Assembly: GCA_958299035.1 (NCBI GenBank)
Contig: CATQJL010000112.1
Location: forward strand, 48,752,941-48,816,940
DNA from: Cylicocyclus nassatus
Lineage: Eukaryota > Nematoda > Chromadorea > Rhabditida > Strongylidae
DNA: 64,000 bases
Reading direction: 5' to 3'
Every line of letters starts with the position of its first letter. Position 1 is the first letter of the stretch. The notes under the pieces are model-generated. The model searched no databases. It was not told where the DNA came from and saw nothing but the letters and a program-made list of their open reading frames with translations. Below, in pieces: positions 21,501 to 29,582 of this stretch. A program made the position numbers and the translations under genes.

Positions 21501-22851
21501 GCTGCGCAGATATCTTTGGTAGGCTCACTTGTTCTACTGCGGTGCTGCTGCTCAAAGTTCAAAATTACTTGGAGTGGTGAGCTTTAATTTCAAGCGCTTA
21601 TAAAAATACCGCCATGTGACGTGCCCAACTATAGACCTCGATCAGAAGGTTTTGTTATATACTAACATCTGCCAAAACTTGGTCTTCCAATTAGCTTTTC
21701 TATTTGAGAAAACTGCATTTATTCTCTGGGGGCCCCATTAGTTTTGGATCACCCTAATATTAGGTCAATACACAAGTCTCAAATGATTCATACCACAATA
21801 ACATTTCTTCTACATTTAGCTTCGCATTCTTCAAACTTAATGTAAAGGCTACTGCTTGACGAAGGCGCAGAAGCAGTATTAGTTGAGCGGGCGCGAACGC
21901 GGCGTGTGCGTATCTTCCCGTTGTAGATTCTGCTCTCATGCGCTCTGCTTCTGATAAGGCTGCGTTCGCACCCAGAGTTATTGCGCCTTTGTCAGGCAGC
22001 GGCTTTAAATGTCTAAACGATTTTGTCTAGGGCTTAGGCTCCCGCCAGAGTGCCGAAGTTATGCCAGCGCTACGCCAGCATTTCGATCGATACACGTGTA
22101 TTTTGTTGGGCGGGGCTAGCTGACGTCTCCAACGAAATACACGTGTATCGATCGAAATGCTGGCGTAGCGCTGGCATAACTTCGGCACTCTGGCGGGAGC
22201 CTTACTTTGCTCTACCGAATGTACTTTGAAGCTTGCTTAACATGTAGTAATGATTTACCGCAGCGTAATTTCACTTTGCTGAGACTTACTTGCCGATGTA
22301 ATAGCTGTATAGGTATCTCATACTATGTTCAGCAACATAGTAAGTGGAACCTACAATAACTTCTCGAGATTTGGTTGGTCAATAGCAATAGCTTGGGTTG
22401 TAATCGCAAATCACTTGGGATGGGGAGGTATAGTGGTAGAGATGTGCATTCTTACAAAATCATTCATAATTGATATTGCAGGAATTATTGCCGATTTCAT
22501 GGATCATCCATTGTGGCAACCGTTGGGCAGACTTTCCTACTGTGGATACATTGTACACTTTTTCCTAATCTCGTACATTCTCGACCTAGATGATCGACCC
22601 TCACATTTTGTTTCAATCTGGCGCACGGTAAGAACAAAAAGCAACGCCAACTCCTGTTGATTTATATCTTACAGTACATATACGCGGGTATTCCAACAGT
22701 TGTTGTCTCATATGTTTTCGCCTTCTTTTGGAGCTGCCTCTTCGAAGTTCCTATTATAAGATTAGAAAAGATGTTGACTGCGAATCTAACACCAAAGAAA
22801 AGTCCTGCTTCTCCCAAGCAAGTCGCGCAGAAAGCTACGAAGGAAGCATAA
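12527..22851 (+). CDS. NRF-6-like acyltransferase-3 membrane protein, copy B (complete, 16 exons)
   Basis: Predicted 693-residue protein. Exons: 12527-12592, 12790-12997, 13207-13343, 13394-13462, 13514-13632, 16640-16734, 18630-18791, 18840-19035, 19974-20145, 20196-20292, 20339-20465, 20516-20636, 20684-20778, 22333-22427, 22482-22627, 22675-22851 (TAA). All junctions are GT-AG and the frame is open throughout. Residues 1-19 form a signal peptide. Residues 40-195 are the extracellular cysteine-rich NRF domain (Cys48, 69, 75 and later pairs). A first membrane helix lies near 199-222. The acyltransferase-3 domain follows (about 232-655, roughly ten more helices). It carries Arg266 and His277, which fit the R-X10-H motif of acyltransferase-3 proteins. 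The tail is basic. Such proteins are thought to move acyl groups or lipids across a membrane; in C. elegans nrf-6 and ndg-4 act in the intestine. The start was chosen at the signal peptide and agrees with copy C. Exon 2 was started at 12790 because the 12755 acceptor breaks the frame. Confidence 0.93.
12790..13632 (+). CDS. copy B exons 2-5: NRF domain
   Basis: Four exons (12790-12997, 13207-13343, 13394-13462, 13514-13632) encode about 178 residues of the cysteine-rich NRF domain: PIGPIDPSEFLNVTD, then EQCLTDVNRF, a YSECMD motif, VAVCMPRSCTET and the ASANC segment that precedes the first membrane helix. NVT and NFT are possible N-glycosylation sites. The exon 2 to 3 join is phase 1 (C|AG, Gln). 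The domain is expected to face the lumen or outside. Confidence 0.9.
14319..14856. mobile_element. foldback element with GGGTGTCCCATAA end, in copy B intron 5
   Basis: The left end is CAGGGTGTCCCATAATTTTT preceded by TA at 14316-14317. The right end is AAAAATATATGGAATATCC followed by TA. Sub-terminal GAGCAAAGCAAGCTCTACAA and its complement form inner arms. The same AGCAAAGCAAGCTCTAC motif is found in the foldback at 25612-26504. Confidence 0.65.
14893..15253. mobile_element. palindromic element in copy B intron 5
   Basis: Arms of about 115 bp are inverted. CACAGAGTTAAACACAGT and CCCCCTGAACTGGC on the left are matched by GCCAGTTCAGGGGG and AACTCTGTG on the right. The loop carries GAGTTCACTCAATTTGATTG, a motif that recurs inverted at about 15345-15385. 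Confidence 0.65.
15617..16069. mobile_element. TTAA-flanked palindromic MITE, family G copy 1
   Basis: The ends are AGGCAGTGTCCGGGCAAAAA and its exact complement. TTAA lies on both sides (15613-15616 and 16070-16073). The inverted arms extend through TCGATTTTGAGATTTT and GAGCAGGTGGGCGGGG almost to the centre. A near-identical copy is in copy C intron 8 at 52446-52900. Confidence 0.8.
16640..16734 (+). CDS. copy B exon 6: first transmembrane helix
   Basis: A 95-nt exon encoding CFLAFFAIWAIAATFTDYII followed by DTYYKDTVYGT. It is the membrane helix linking the NRF domain to the acyltransferase domain. It is isolated between a 3.0-kb intron and a 1.9-kb intron, both transposon-rich. Copy C has the same exon at 40834-40928. 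Confidence 0.88.
17172..17989. mobile_element. piggyBac-like TTAA element (outer) in copy B intron 6
   Basis: The left border is TTAACACATTGACGATC and the right border GGTCGTCAATATGTTAA. TTAA targets at both ends and short TIRs fit piggyBac-type MITEs. A second element of the same family (17373-17946) is inserted inside. Interior AAGCTCCGCCCACTTTTC (17701) pairs with an inverted segment near 17790. Confidence 0.6.
17373..17946. mobile_element. piggyBac-like TTAA element (inner, nested)
   Basis: The left border is TTAACACGTTGACGACGG and the right border TCGTCAACGTGTTAA, near-identical TIRs flanked by TTAA. Close to the left end the palindrome GTCGCGCAATGGTGCGCGAC appears twice (17391-17411 and 17437-17457). 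Confidence 0.65.
18291..18527 (-). pseudogene. Penelope-like reverse transcriptase, C-terminal fragment
   Basis: The minus frame reads NGWNVAEVVRTLCHAL, then RPYIIRKYGFPAAIHFPLI and NEVENKISELLQRLG. This matches the C-terminal end of the reverse transcriptase on + at about 37440-37560 (NNGW, RPYIMRKYGFATVIHLPLI, YELRN). It is a 5'-truncated copy lying about 100 bp before exon 7 of copy B. Confidence 0.65.
18630..19035 (+). CDS. copy B exons 7-8: start of acyltransferase-3 domain with R-X10-H motif
   Basis: Exon 7 (18630-18791) opens with MKVFLTYSIYTN and contains IRFISMTWVVAGH, the arginine-histidine pair spaced as in acyltransferase-3 enzymes. Exon 8 (18840-19035) contains FSVDTFFVLSGILVSYLFF and the basic MHYVHRYLR loop. 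They are separated by a 48-bp intron; the same intron in copy C is 1.49 kb. The exon 7 acceptor TTCAAG departs from the nematode TTTTCAG consensus, but it is shared by both copies. Confidence 0.9.
19974..20778 (+). CDS. copy B exons 9-13: central acyltransferase-3 helices
   Basis: Five exons (19974-20145, 20196-20292, 20339-20465, 20516-20636, 20684-20778) separated by introns of 46-50 bp. They encode LTPPIMVFIWFY, the loop with KPCEKYWWHNLLYINNFFD, AVDMQLYVVAPVFL, the SVLVCLCIAGS helix, the SRCTPYLIG segment and the LIVSLWGLAAAIALASLYG helix. This compact block is preserved exon for exon in copies A and C. Confidence 0.92.
20922..21757. mobile_element. TA-flanked Tc1/mariner-type element in copy B intron 13
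   Basis: The left end TTAGGATACCAAACGTAATG and right end CATTAGTTTTGGATCACCCT(AA) are imperfect inverted repeats flanked by TA (20920-20921 and 21758-21759). The 836-bp interior holds no recognisable transposase. Confidence 0.65.
22036..22203. repeat. near-perfect 74-bp hairpin in copy B intron 13
   Basis: Left arm 22036-22109 and right arm about 22130-22203 are complementary with one or two mismatches, enclosing a loop of about 20 nt. The arms run from AGGCTCCCGCCAGAGTGCCG to the EcoRV-free core TACACGTGTAT. It lies about 130 bp upstream of exon 14. Confidence 0.8.
22333..22851 (+). CDS. copy B exons 14-16: last helices and cytosolic tail
   Basis: Exons 22333-22427, 22482-22627 and 22675-22851 encode SGTYNNFSRFGWS, VIANHLGWGG, the DHPLWQPLGRLSYCGY segment, a LDDRPSHF loop, the final helix VVVSYVFAFFWSCLFEVP and a basic tail ending KEA. 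The tail is the only part whose length varies among the three copies. Confidence 0.92.
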
Positions 22852-23929
22852 GCAGAGTAAAAAATAACGTTCCCTAAATAACAGAATGACAGACTTGTTG
22901 ATGTCAAATGGTGTTGAGCCTTCTCATTCTGAGTACATGCTCTCAAGGTATAATATGTATAATGCTTGTTGTGTTGTTTACATTGTTCAAAAAATAATTT
23001 CTTGCTTTATTGACTTTTGTTATCTTCAGCACCAATTCGCGAAGCCGACTCTAACAGCGATATAAAGTATTGTGTAAAACAAGATATTGGTCGTTACGTA
23101 TTATTGTAGGTCTGAAGATAGTTTGCTAAAGAACTTTCAGTACCGATAGCCATCTGGACATTTTCAAAGAAATTTCGGAAAACTTATCATCTCAATGAAC
23201 TATTTGCTAATATTACCACTTGACCTAGTACAGATTCGTAAGGGTCACATGTCGTGATCACATTTTTGAATTCCAAAAAATGGTGACGATTTACCTGGCT
23301 TAATTTACAAGGGAGTAGAGTTAGTCAAATGCGCAAAGCGCATCCTTTTGCGTGTAATTCCATACAGCGTTTTTTCAACGACAGCGTGAGTTTTGTTGAA
23401 TTCTAGATGTGCTGACGTGTTGGGATTGGTTTGCTGAAGCGATGATGTCGTTTTTATCTGGGGTGCTTCCGATAATTTAAAGTCTCATGGTCTTAGTCTA
23501 AACAAGTGGCAGCCTGTGAGATGTTTCCTACAAACAAGTAATACTTCTGTTTAAACGACTTCTGTTACTATTACTTGCTAAAGTAGCCTTGATCCTTGCG
23601 ATCTAAGTACACTTCCCGCTCTACGCATTTAGCTGGTCGAAAATTATTTGACACATGTGAAAGCATTTGCGATATGCTTAGATGTCGGGATAGTGTATCA
23701 CAGACTGCGTTCATCTTCCCAGGGCGGTAGATGACGTCGGACTCCAAAATAAGGTCCGTTACTTTGCTAATCTTTCGGTGATGTTTCCCCGATGAAGTGT
23801 GGAGTGATGGGACTTTTTCTGGTTTTACCGACAGTAGCTAGTTAAACATACACCTGTACCAGGTTCAAATCGTTTGAAATTGGATGAGCTACGGCAGTTT
23901 TTAGGGTGGACCTATAGGTTTGGCTAGCA
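22852..23929. other. downstream flank of copy B, nothing recognised
   Basis: No canonical AATAAA is seen near the stop. A short segment AATGCGCAAAGCGCATCC at about 23330 resembles one near 57930, hinting at a small shared repeat. No coding frame with family character was found. Confidence 0.4.
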
Positions 23930-25110
23930 CTACATTGATGTGGGGTGCAGTCGATAAAGTCGATAAAGTACATTTGCAAATATGTGAACAAGGAGAGTGA
24001 CATGGCAGTCTGGCGTATTCTGAGTTTCAGAATACATAAACATCGCCCACCTGTCACCTATACATGTACATCTAAAGAATGGACAACGCGTCTTTTACGG
24101 CTGATAATGCGCGGCAAAGAGCTGCGCAGCCACAACAAACAAGTTCGACGGTATTCTTTCTTCTGTGCCAACATTACCATTTGCACGAACTTTGTTGTAC
24201 ACAGAAGCTGCAAGATATTATATTTGGAACAAGTCAACAAAGAAGTGGGCCAGAAGAAAGCAAGGTGCCAAAGTTTCCGGATATAACGATAGAGCAGCGG
24301 CTGTGTTAGCAGGTGTATAAATGCTTTTACCTAAAGCTGTTGCTCCATACAATCCGCGGGCCGCGTCATTCACAACATTAAGGACCATCGATGGAGAATT
24401 CTGCGAGAATAACCGAGACCCAGTGAGAAGCATGCCGGAAACTTGGATTGCTTGAAGATGATCGCTGGGACGGAACTCTCTCAAAAGCATCTGTAACAAG
24501 TTTCGTTTCTAAGTTAGGAAATTTCTTTGCAATCATCTTGAGGCCTGCACACTGTCAAATCCTCGTGTACTCTTGGAGAAGTACAAGGAAGCTCTGGTTG
24601 AAGGTATGCTCAGAAAAATTCGCAGAGCGACACTCTCGGCAGACATTGACTACTTTTCCCGAGATATTCAACTGAGGATTAATATTACTTGAGAACAGAT
24701 ATGCGTCGATGGCCAGCAAACCATTAGGGATCTCAGTTAGCCTTTAGCACTACGCGGGGTTACCCAACATTCGAGAGCAACGTTCTTCGAGAAAGGTCCT
24801 ATGATGTTGATCAGCTGTCGATATTTGTAGAATCTAACAGACCTCCTCTTTCGGAGGATCAAGAGTTAGCATACCACGCGGCTTTGGACACGATTTCCAG
24901 TGCCAGGGGTGGGCTACTCTTCCTCGATGCTTTCGGTGAAACAGGGAAAAGTTTTCCATCAATCCCTACTTGATGAGAATCGCAGTCAAGGAGGCACCGC
25001 AATCATCGGAGTTGCCTCAATGCTAAAAGAAAGTCGAACTGCTCATATAGCCTCCAAGCCTCGAAGGGCAGACACCGACAAACTTTTTCAAAACCATCGA
25101 TATTTTTTAG
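23930..25110 (+). pseudogene. decayed autonomous Helitron: Rep/helicase relic
   Basis: Across several frameshifts the + strand encodes the signature order of Helitron proteins. KSIKYICKYVNKESDMAV and AVWRILSFRIHKHRPPV come first, then FTADNARQRAAQPQQTS, and RRKQGAKV-like and ECFYLRLLLHTIRGP-like segments in other frames. LLEDICVSMAGKPL and the start of a Pif1-type helicase follow: SEDQELAYHAALDTI, GGLLFLDAFGETGKS (a degraded Walker A; GGTGKT expected) and RSQGGTAIIGVAS. The Rep HUH motifs upstream and later helicase motifs downstream are not found. It is clearly inactive and may be related to the family that mobilised the three short Helitrons. Confidence 0.75.
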
Positions 25111-25611
25111 GCTCTTATCACAATCGCATTCACCTGTCGACCTTTTCAGTGAAACAATTTTGTCTGCGAAAAGACAGCAACCAAAAACCAATCGGATGTG
25201 TTTCATTTAATATCTTTCGTGCCTTACTCATTCCGCCATAAATGGTTGTTCAATCTCGGACAGCATTCTTATTTTTATCCGATGCTTGCCAACGAATTAT
25301 TTCAAAAATGTGAGGTTAGGTATGAAGAAGTTTATACCGAGTGATTTTTCTTGGAAAATGCATCAGAGTGGATTCTACTACAATTTCGATCTAGAAACTT
25401 CTCGTTTTCCCGAGGTTGTGCGTTTTGCAAAGCAACAAGTAAAGACTGCTACCAAACCTTAGAACGGAAATTTTTCTCTCTTTCTGTTATTCATTGCTTT
25501 GTACCAGGTTTTTTGGATTCAAGCATATATTTGATACTCCGAAATTAAGCTGTAAACTTTTAAAGAAGATTAGGATTTGACAATATAGCAAATCCTAAGC
25601 TAAATACTATC
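25111..25611. other. intergenic, nothing recognised
   Basis: Sequence after the Helitron relic. The frame 25351-25548 has no family character. Confidence 0.35.
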
Positions 25612-26504
25612 AGGTCCCACAAGTTCCGTCCGTTTTGGTTTTCAATCGCGATAAATCATGAACTTCTTGTTTTTAGATAGGCTTCAAAGTACCGTTCGAT
25701 AGAGCAAAGCAAGCTCTACAAAAGGTCTCTCTCGCTTTTGCACTAGCTCTGATTCGTCTCGAGTTTTAAGGCGAAAACTAAAAAGATTCAACTGCCCGAA
25801 AAATCGAGAAAAAATTATAACTCTGTTTAAAAAAGTTCTACAAAAATTCTAACTTGCTCGCATGAACACTATCCATTTGAGACATTTATATAAGCTGTGC
25901 TTTTTTCCATAGCTAGAAATTAAGAAAAAGAAGATTTTTATGTTTTTGCTAAAGCGAGCTGTGCGGTACCCACATAGATAGCTGCATACTAGTAGCTCGC
26001 AAAAGTACAAACGTTTGTATACATACAGTTTGCCTTAGCTGAGTTCCTTATGTTGAAATCCATATTTCTCGAAAACTAGTGCCTGTAGAGAGCTGAAAAC
26101 TTACATTTGTACTTCTACGGGCTAGTAGTATACAACTATCTATGTAGATGCCGCACAGCATCGCTTTAGCAAAAACATGAAAATCTTGTTTTCTTAATTT
26201 CTAACCGTCGAAAAAATACGGCAACAGCATATATAAACGTCCCAAATGGATAGTGTTTACTTGAGCAAATTAAACTTTTTGTAGAATTTCCAACGGAGTT
26301 GTGATTTTTCTCGATTTTTCGGGCAGTTGAATCTTTTTAGTTTTCGCCTTAAAACTCGAGACGAGTCAGAGCTAGTGCAAAAGCGAGATAGCCTTCTTGT
26401 AGAGCTTGATTTGCTCTATCGAAAGGTACCTTGGAATTTATCCAGAAACAAGAAGTCCATGATTTATTGCGATTGAAACCAAAACAGACGGAACTTATGG
26501 GACC
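25612..26504. mobile_element. giant foldback element, about 400-bp arms
   Basis: The left end GGTCCCACAAGTTCCGTCCG and the right end CAGACGGAACTTATGGGACC are inverted, and complementarity runs nearly to the centre. It includes AGAGCAAAGCAAGCTCTAC, CTCGAGTTTTAAGGCGAAAA and AGCTATCTATGTGG-like arms around 25980 and 26135. It encodes nothing and would fold into one long hairpin if transcribed. Confidence 0.8.
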
Positions 26505-26952
26505 AACTAGTATTCTACGCGCATTTTCTCGAGATTTTCGGTGACATCACGAACAAAATTAGAAAACATTTGATTTTGCAAAACAATTCATGTAAGGTTT
26601 TGAATATTGAGCAGATTTTTTGGAATTTTTCGATCTTTAACTCGGAATTATCGATGGAAGTTTCGAGTAGGTGTTCTGAGAACTCAAAATTTACTTGACG
26701 TAACGAAAAGGTGCTACTGCTGCCTGTTCTTCTTCAGAAAAAAATCTGCGATAGCGATTCGCACTTTAAATGCCAGAATGAGTATGGCGTGAATACCAAA
26801 AAGACTGTTGAGATCAATGAGATAGAAAAATAAAAAAGGAACCCTGGTTCTTATGAGAAGTGTATCACAAGTCGGTCGCCATGTGGAAATGTATGATGGA
26901 GAAAGCGGGAAAACATTAGGCGCTTTCAACAACGGTAAGGAGGCAGTTATCA

Positions 26953-27222
26953 TAAGCAGTGCTCGGCACGAGGTGGCTAGATGAAAATGGAAAAAACGAA
27001 GTCCCCCTTGACTTTTGGGAATCTTTACGAAGTCCCCTTTGACCCTCAACCAAATTTCCTCTAAAAACCTGAAAAATTCCCCAAAATCCCCCAAAAAACG
27101 AAACGTCGACTAAAAAAAAATTTTCCGTGTCTCTTCGGTCACAAAAACGAAACCCCCTTTGCTTTTCGTCCCAAAAAACGATACCAGCTGGCTTACAAGC
27201 CACCTGTGCCGAGCCGTGATCA
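26953..27222. mobile_element. MITE with GTGCTCGGCAC ends
   Basis: The left end CAGTGCTCGGCACGAGGTGG pairs with AGCCACCTGTGCCGAGCCGT at the right. Fragments of the same right end (TTTGCTTTTCGTC, CGATATCCAGCTTG) occur at 45235-45365 and 48545-48690. Confidence 0.65.
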
Positions 27223-27629
27223 TAAGGTCGGAAAAGCACTGTCGCTCGGGTTCTGAATGTTTTTTGGGACAATACAATATAAGACTATACTTCGTACTTT
27301 TGAAGATTTTGCAGTCCATGTTTACATACATAGAATCAAATCAAGATTGCAAGGGGAGGAGTTTTTCTTCTTTTTTCCCTGAAGAAACTTTGGAATACCT
27401 AGATACAAGTTATCCTTGTAGATAAAGATGAAAATTACAATATAGAAGAAATCATGACATTTTTTCGTACCATCAGCCAGTTTGCGCGCTGCTGGTACAG
27501 TGAATTTGAAAGTGATTATCCTTTGCCCAAATGTTAGGTTTCGCATCATTTTTGGAAATTTTCTTGCTTTCTCGACGGATTTGCACAATCTCATTATACT
27601 AAAGAGGAAATCTCTTTGTGATAGTACCT

Positions 27630-28000
27630 GTGCTGCTTTCTAATAAGGAGCAGCTTTTGAGATGGAAGCTGGAGAATAAAATTACTTCAACTTCGGTCAT
27701 TTTAAGTCAGGCTGCTAAAAATCTGAATTGCATTTCGAACAAGCAGTGTAGTAAGTCTTTTGATGCACTGTTTCCAACAAGTTTGTGTTAAAAGAGCATT
27801 TCTGTGAAGAGCTATGATTTTTGACAAAAACGCAAAAAGATTAGAGTTACTGTTTTGTACTGTTTACCCAAAAACTCATAGCTCTTCACAGAGATGCTTG
27901 CTCGGAATTTTTTCGCGAGTTTCAGATTTTTAGCAGCTTGTCTCAAAATGGCTGAAGTTGAAGTGATTTTATTCTCCTGCTCTATCTCATGCTAATGAAA
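27630..28000. mobile_element. foldback element, about 170-bp arms
   Basis: GGAGAATAAAATTACTTCAA and AGAGCATTTCTGTGAAGAGC on the left are matched inverted by GCTCTTCACAGAGATGC and TTGAAGTGATTTTATTCTCC on the right. No coding frame. Confidence 0.7.
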
Positions 28001-29400
28001 GCAACAAAGGCACTATCGTAAAGAAAAGGGTTTTCTCTATCTAACTATAAGTTTGGGCAAAATCGCTGGAAGAGTAAGATATAATATTATGATTTCAAAA
28101 ATGATGCGAGAGACTTCGCACCAATATAATATTTTCATGTTTTTTTAAACACATATTTATTTTAATACACGAGCTTGCTATTTTAAAGCACAGAGAATAT
28201 CCTGAACGACGAGAAAGAGATAGGGGAGTGGGGAGACGGAGGCTAAATTGACTGCGATATATGCTTAGATATCCGTAGTAGCATAGCATTCGCATTTATT
28301 CAAATCGCAGAGGTTAAAGCCAGCTACAGAAATATAGATGAAGGAAAATTGAAACTACTTTCATAATTTCAAACACCTTGCGGGCATGTCAAAAACACTA
28401 CGATCACTGTACATACGCAATTTTTTCTTGAGGTCTTATCCCCGATTTCTGCGAACACATAACACATCGCCTTTTGCTTCTTTCTCAGTCAAAGGCCGAC
28501 TTTGCCCACGTGCTTATCAGGATTCGGCATGAGCTGAGAATCAAGCGATAGAAGTTTCTCCTAATGTCAAAGTGGAATGTTTTCAATCATGCTTCAGACG
28601 AGAGAGATTGGTGGCGATATTGACTGAGCAGTAGTCAGTATCTTCGTGCTGCCTTAGGCCACCTGAGTCTTTCATAGATAATTGCCGAAAGAGCGAGGTA
28701 TGAAGCCATTTTACTACTGCAATGTAGCAACTCAGGTGAGTTCCATGTGTCGGCAGTCATGTTGAAAGCCAATCATGTGGATGAGGGGTTAGTGCCAGCT
28801 CAGCTAATATCCAGCTGCCCCAATGCCCATTTATAAAAAGTTTTTGGCTTCTATTTATGTAATATCCAATACACATCTCAAACATAGTCTCACCAAATTG
28901 GAAATCAAATGCAACCTGAATGGCTTCTCTGTACTTTTGTAGATGGGGCAGTTGAAAACCCCATCAGTGCGAGAAGTGTTAGAGTCCCACCTCAACTTAA
29001 TCGAAGACTGCGAGGATGTTCAATTCCCAACATAAATTTCAGTGCTGGTGCATACCTTTTCATTTTTTTAAGAAGTTTGCCCAGGAATGCGGAAAAAGTA
29101 TCGTACTTTTTTCCCACTCAAATGATATCTATAACTCCTGTAATAGCTTTGCTAAGCATAGCTTGTAGATGTAATTACTGGATATTCCGTTACACCCATA
29201 AAAATTTGACTTACACTCTGACGTTGTATTTTTTTGTATTGCACGTTGCAGTGTTAATGTCTGAATATGACTGGTGTATCTGAGAGCAAAGTACAAAGAA
29301 GAGACTGAGGAGAAATTCCCACAAACGCGGACTTTCACGTATTCAAAACTGTGAGCGTTTTTATCAGCAATTACCCCTCTCATTTACAGTGCTCTTTCAG
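28001..29400. other. upstream region of copy C, nothing recognised beyond the promoter
   Basis: The frame 28909-29283 (124 codons) has no recognisable domain, signal or splice context, so it is not called. The last 150 bp before copy C align with the copy B promoter. Confidence 0.4.
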
Positions 29401-29405
29401 TCGTA

Positions 29406-29415
29406 AAATGATAAG
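29406..29415 (+). promoter_or_regulatory. GATA site upstream of copy C
   Basis: AATGATAAGA, followed by GTAAAA as in copy B, sits about 102 bp before the copy C ATG. Position, orientation and flanks match the copy B site, supporting a shared promoter element inherited with the duplication. Confidence 0.58.
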
Positions 29416-29516
29416 AGTAAAAAAAAAAGAATAGTTTTTGCGCTTTTCGTTCACTATTTGTCAAAGATTTGTTATCAAGAAGTTGGAAGCATTTGTGGAA
29501 CATTGTATCAAAAGCC

Positions 29517-29582
29517 ATGTTCCTATTTTGTATTGCAATTTTTGTTGGAGCTATTCAACAGGTTGACGCTGACTTGTTCGGA
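29517..29582 (+). CDS. copy C exon 1: signal peptide
   Basis: Encodes MFLFCIAIFVGAIQQVDADL and two more residues, a signal peptide like that of copy B, ending at GGA|GTAAGA. It is followed by a 1.2-kb intron containing a TA-flanked MITE at 29993-30419. Confidence 0.85.

Noticed and set aside
28909..29283. 124-codon frame upstream of copy C
   Set aside because: No recognisable domain on inspection. Arg/Pro-rich start and hydrophobic end look like chance in this base composition.
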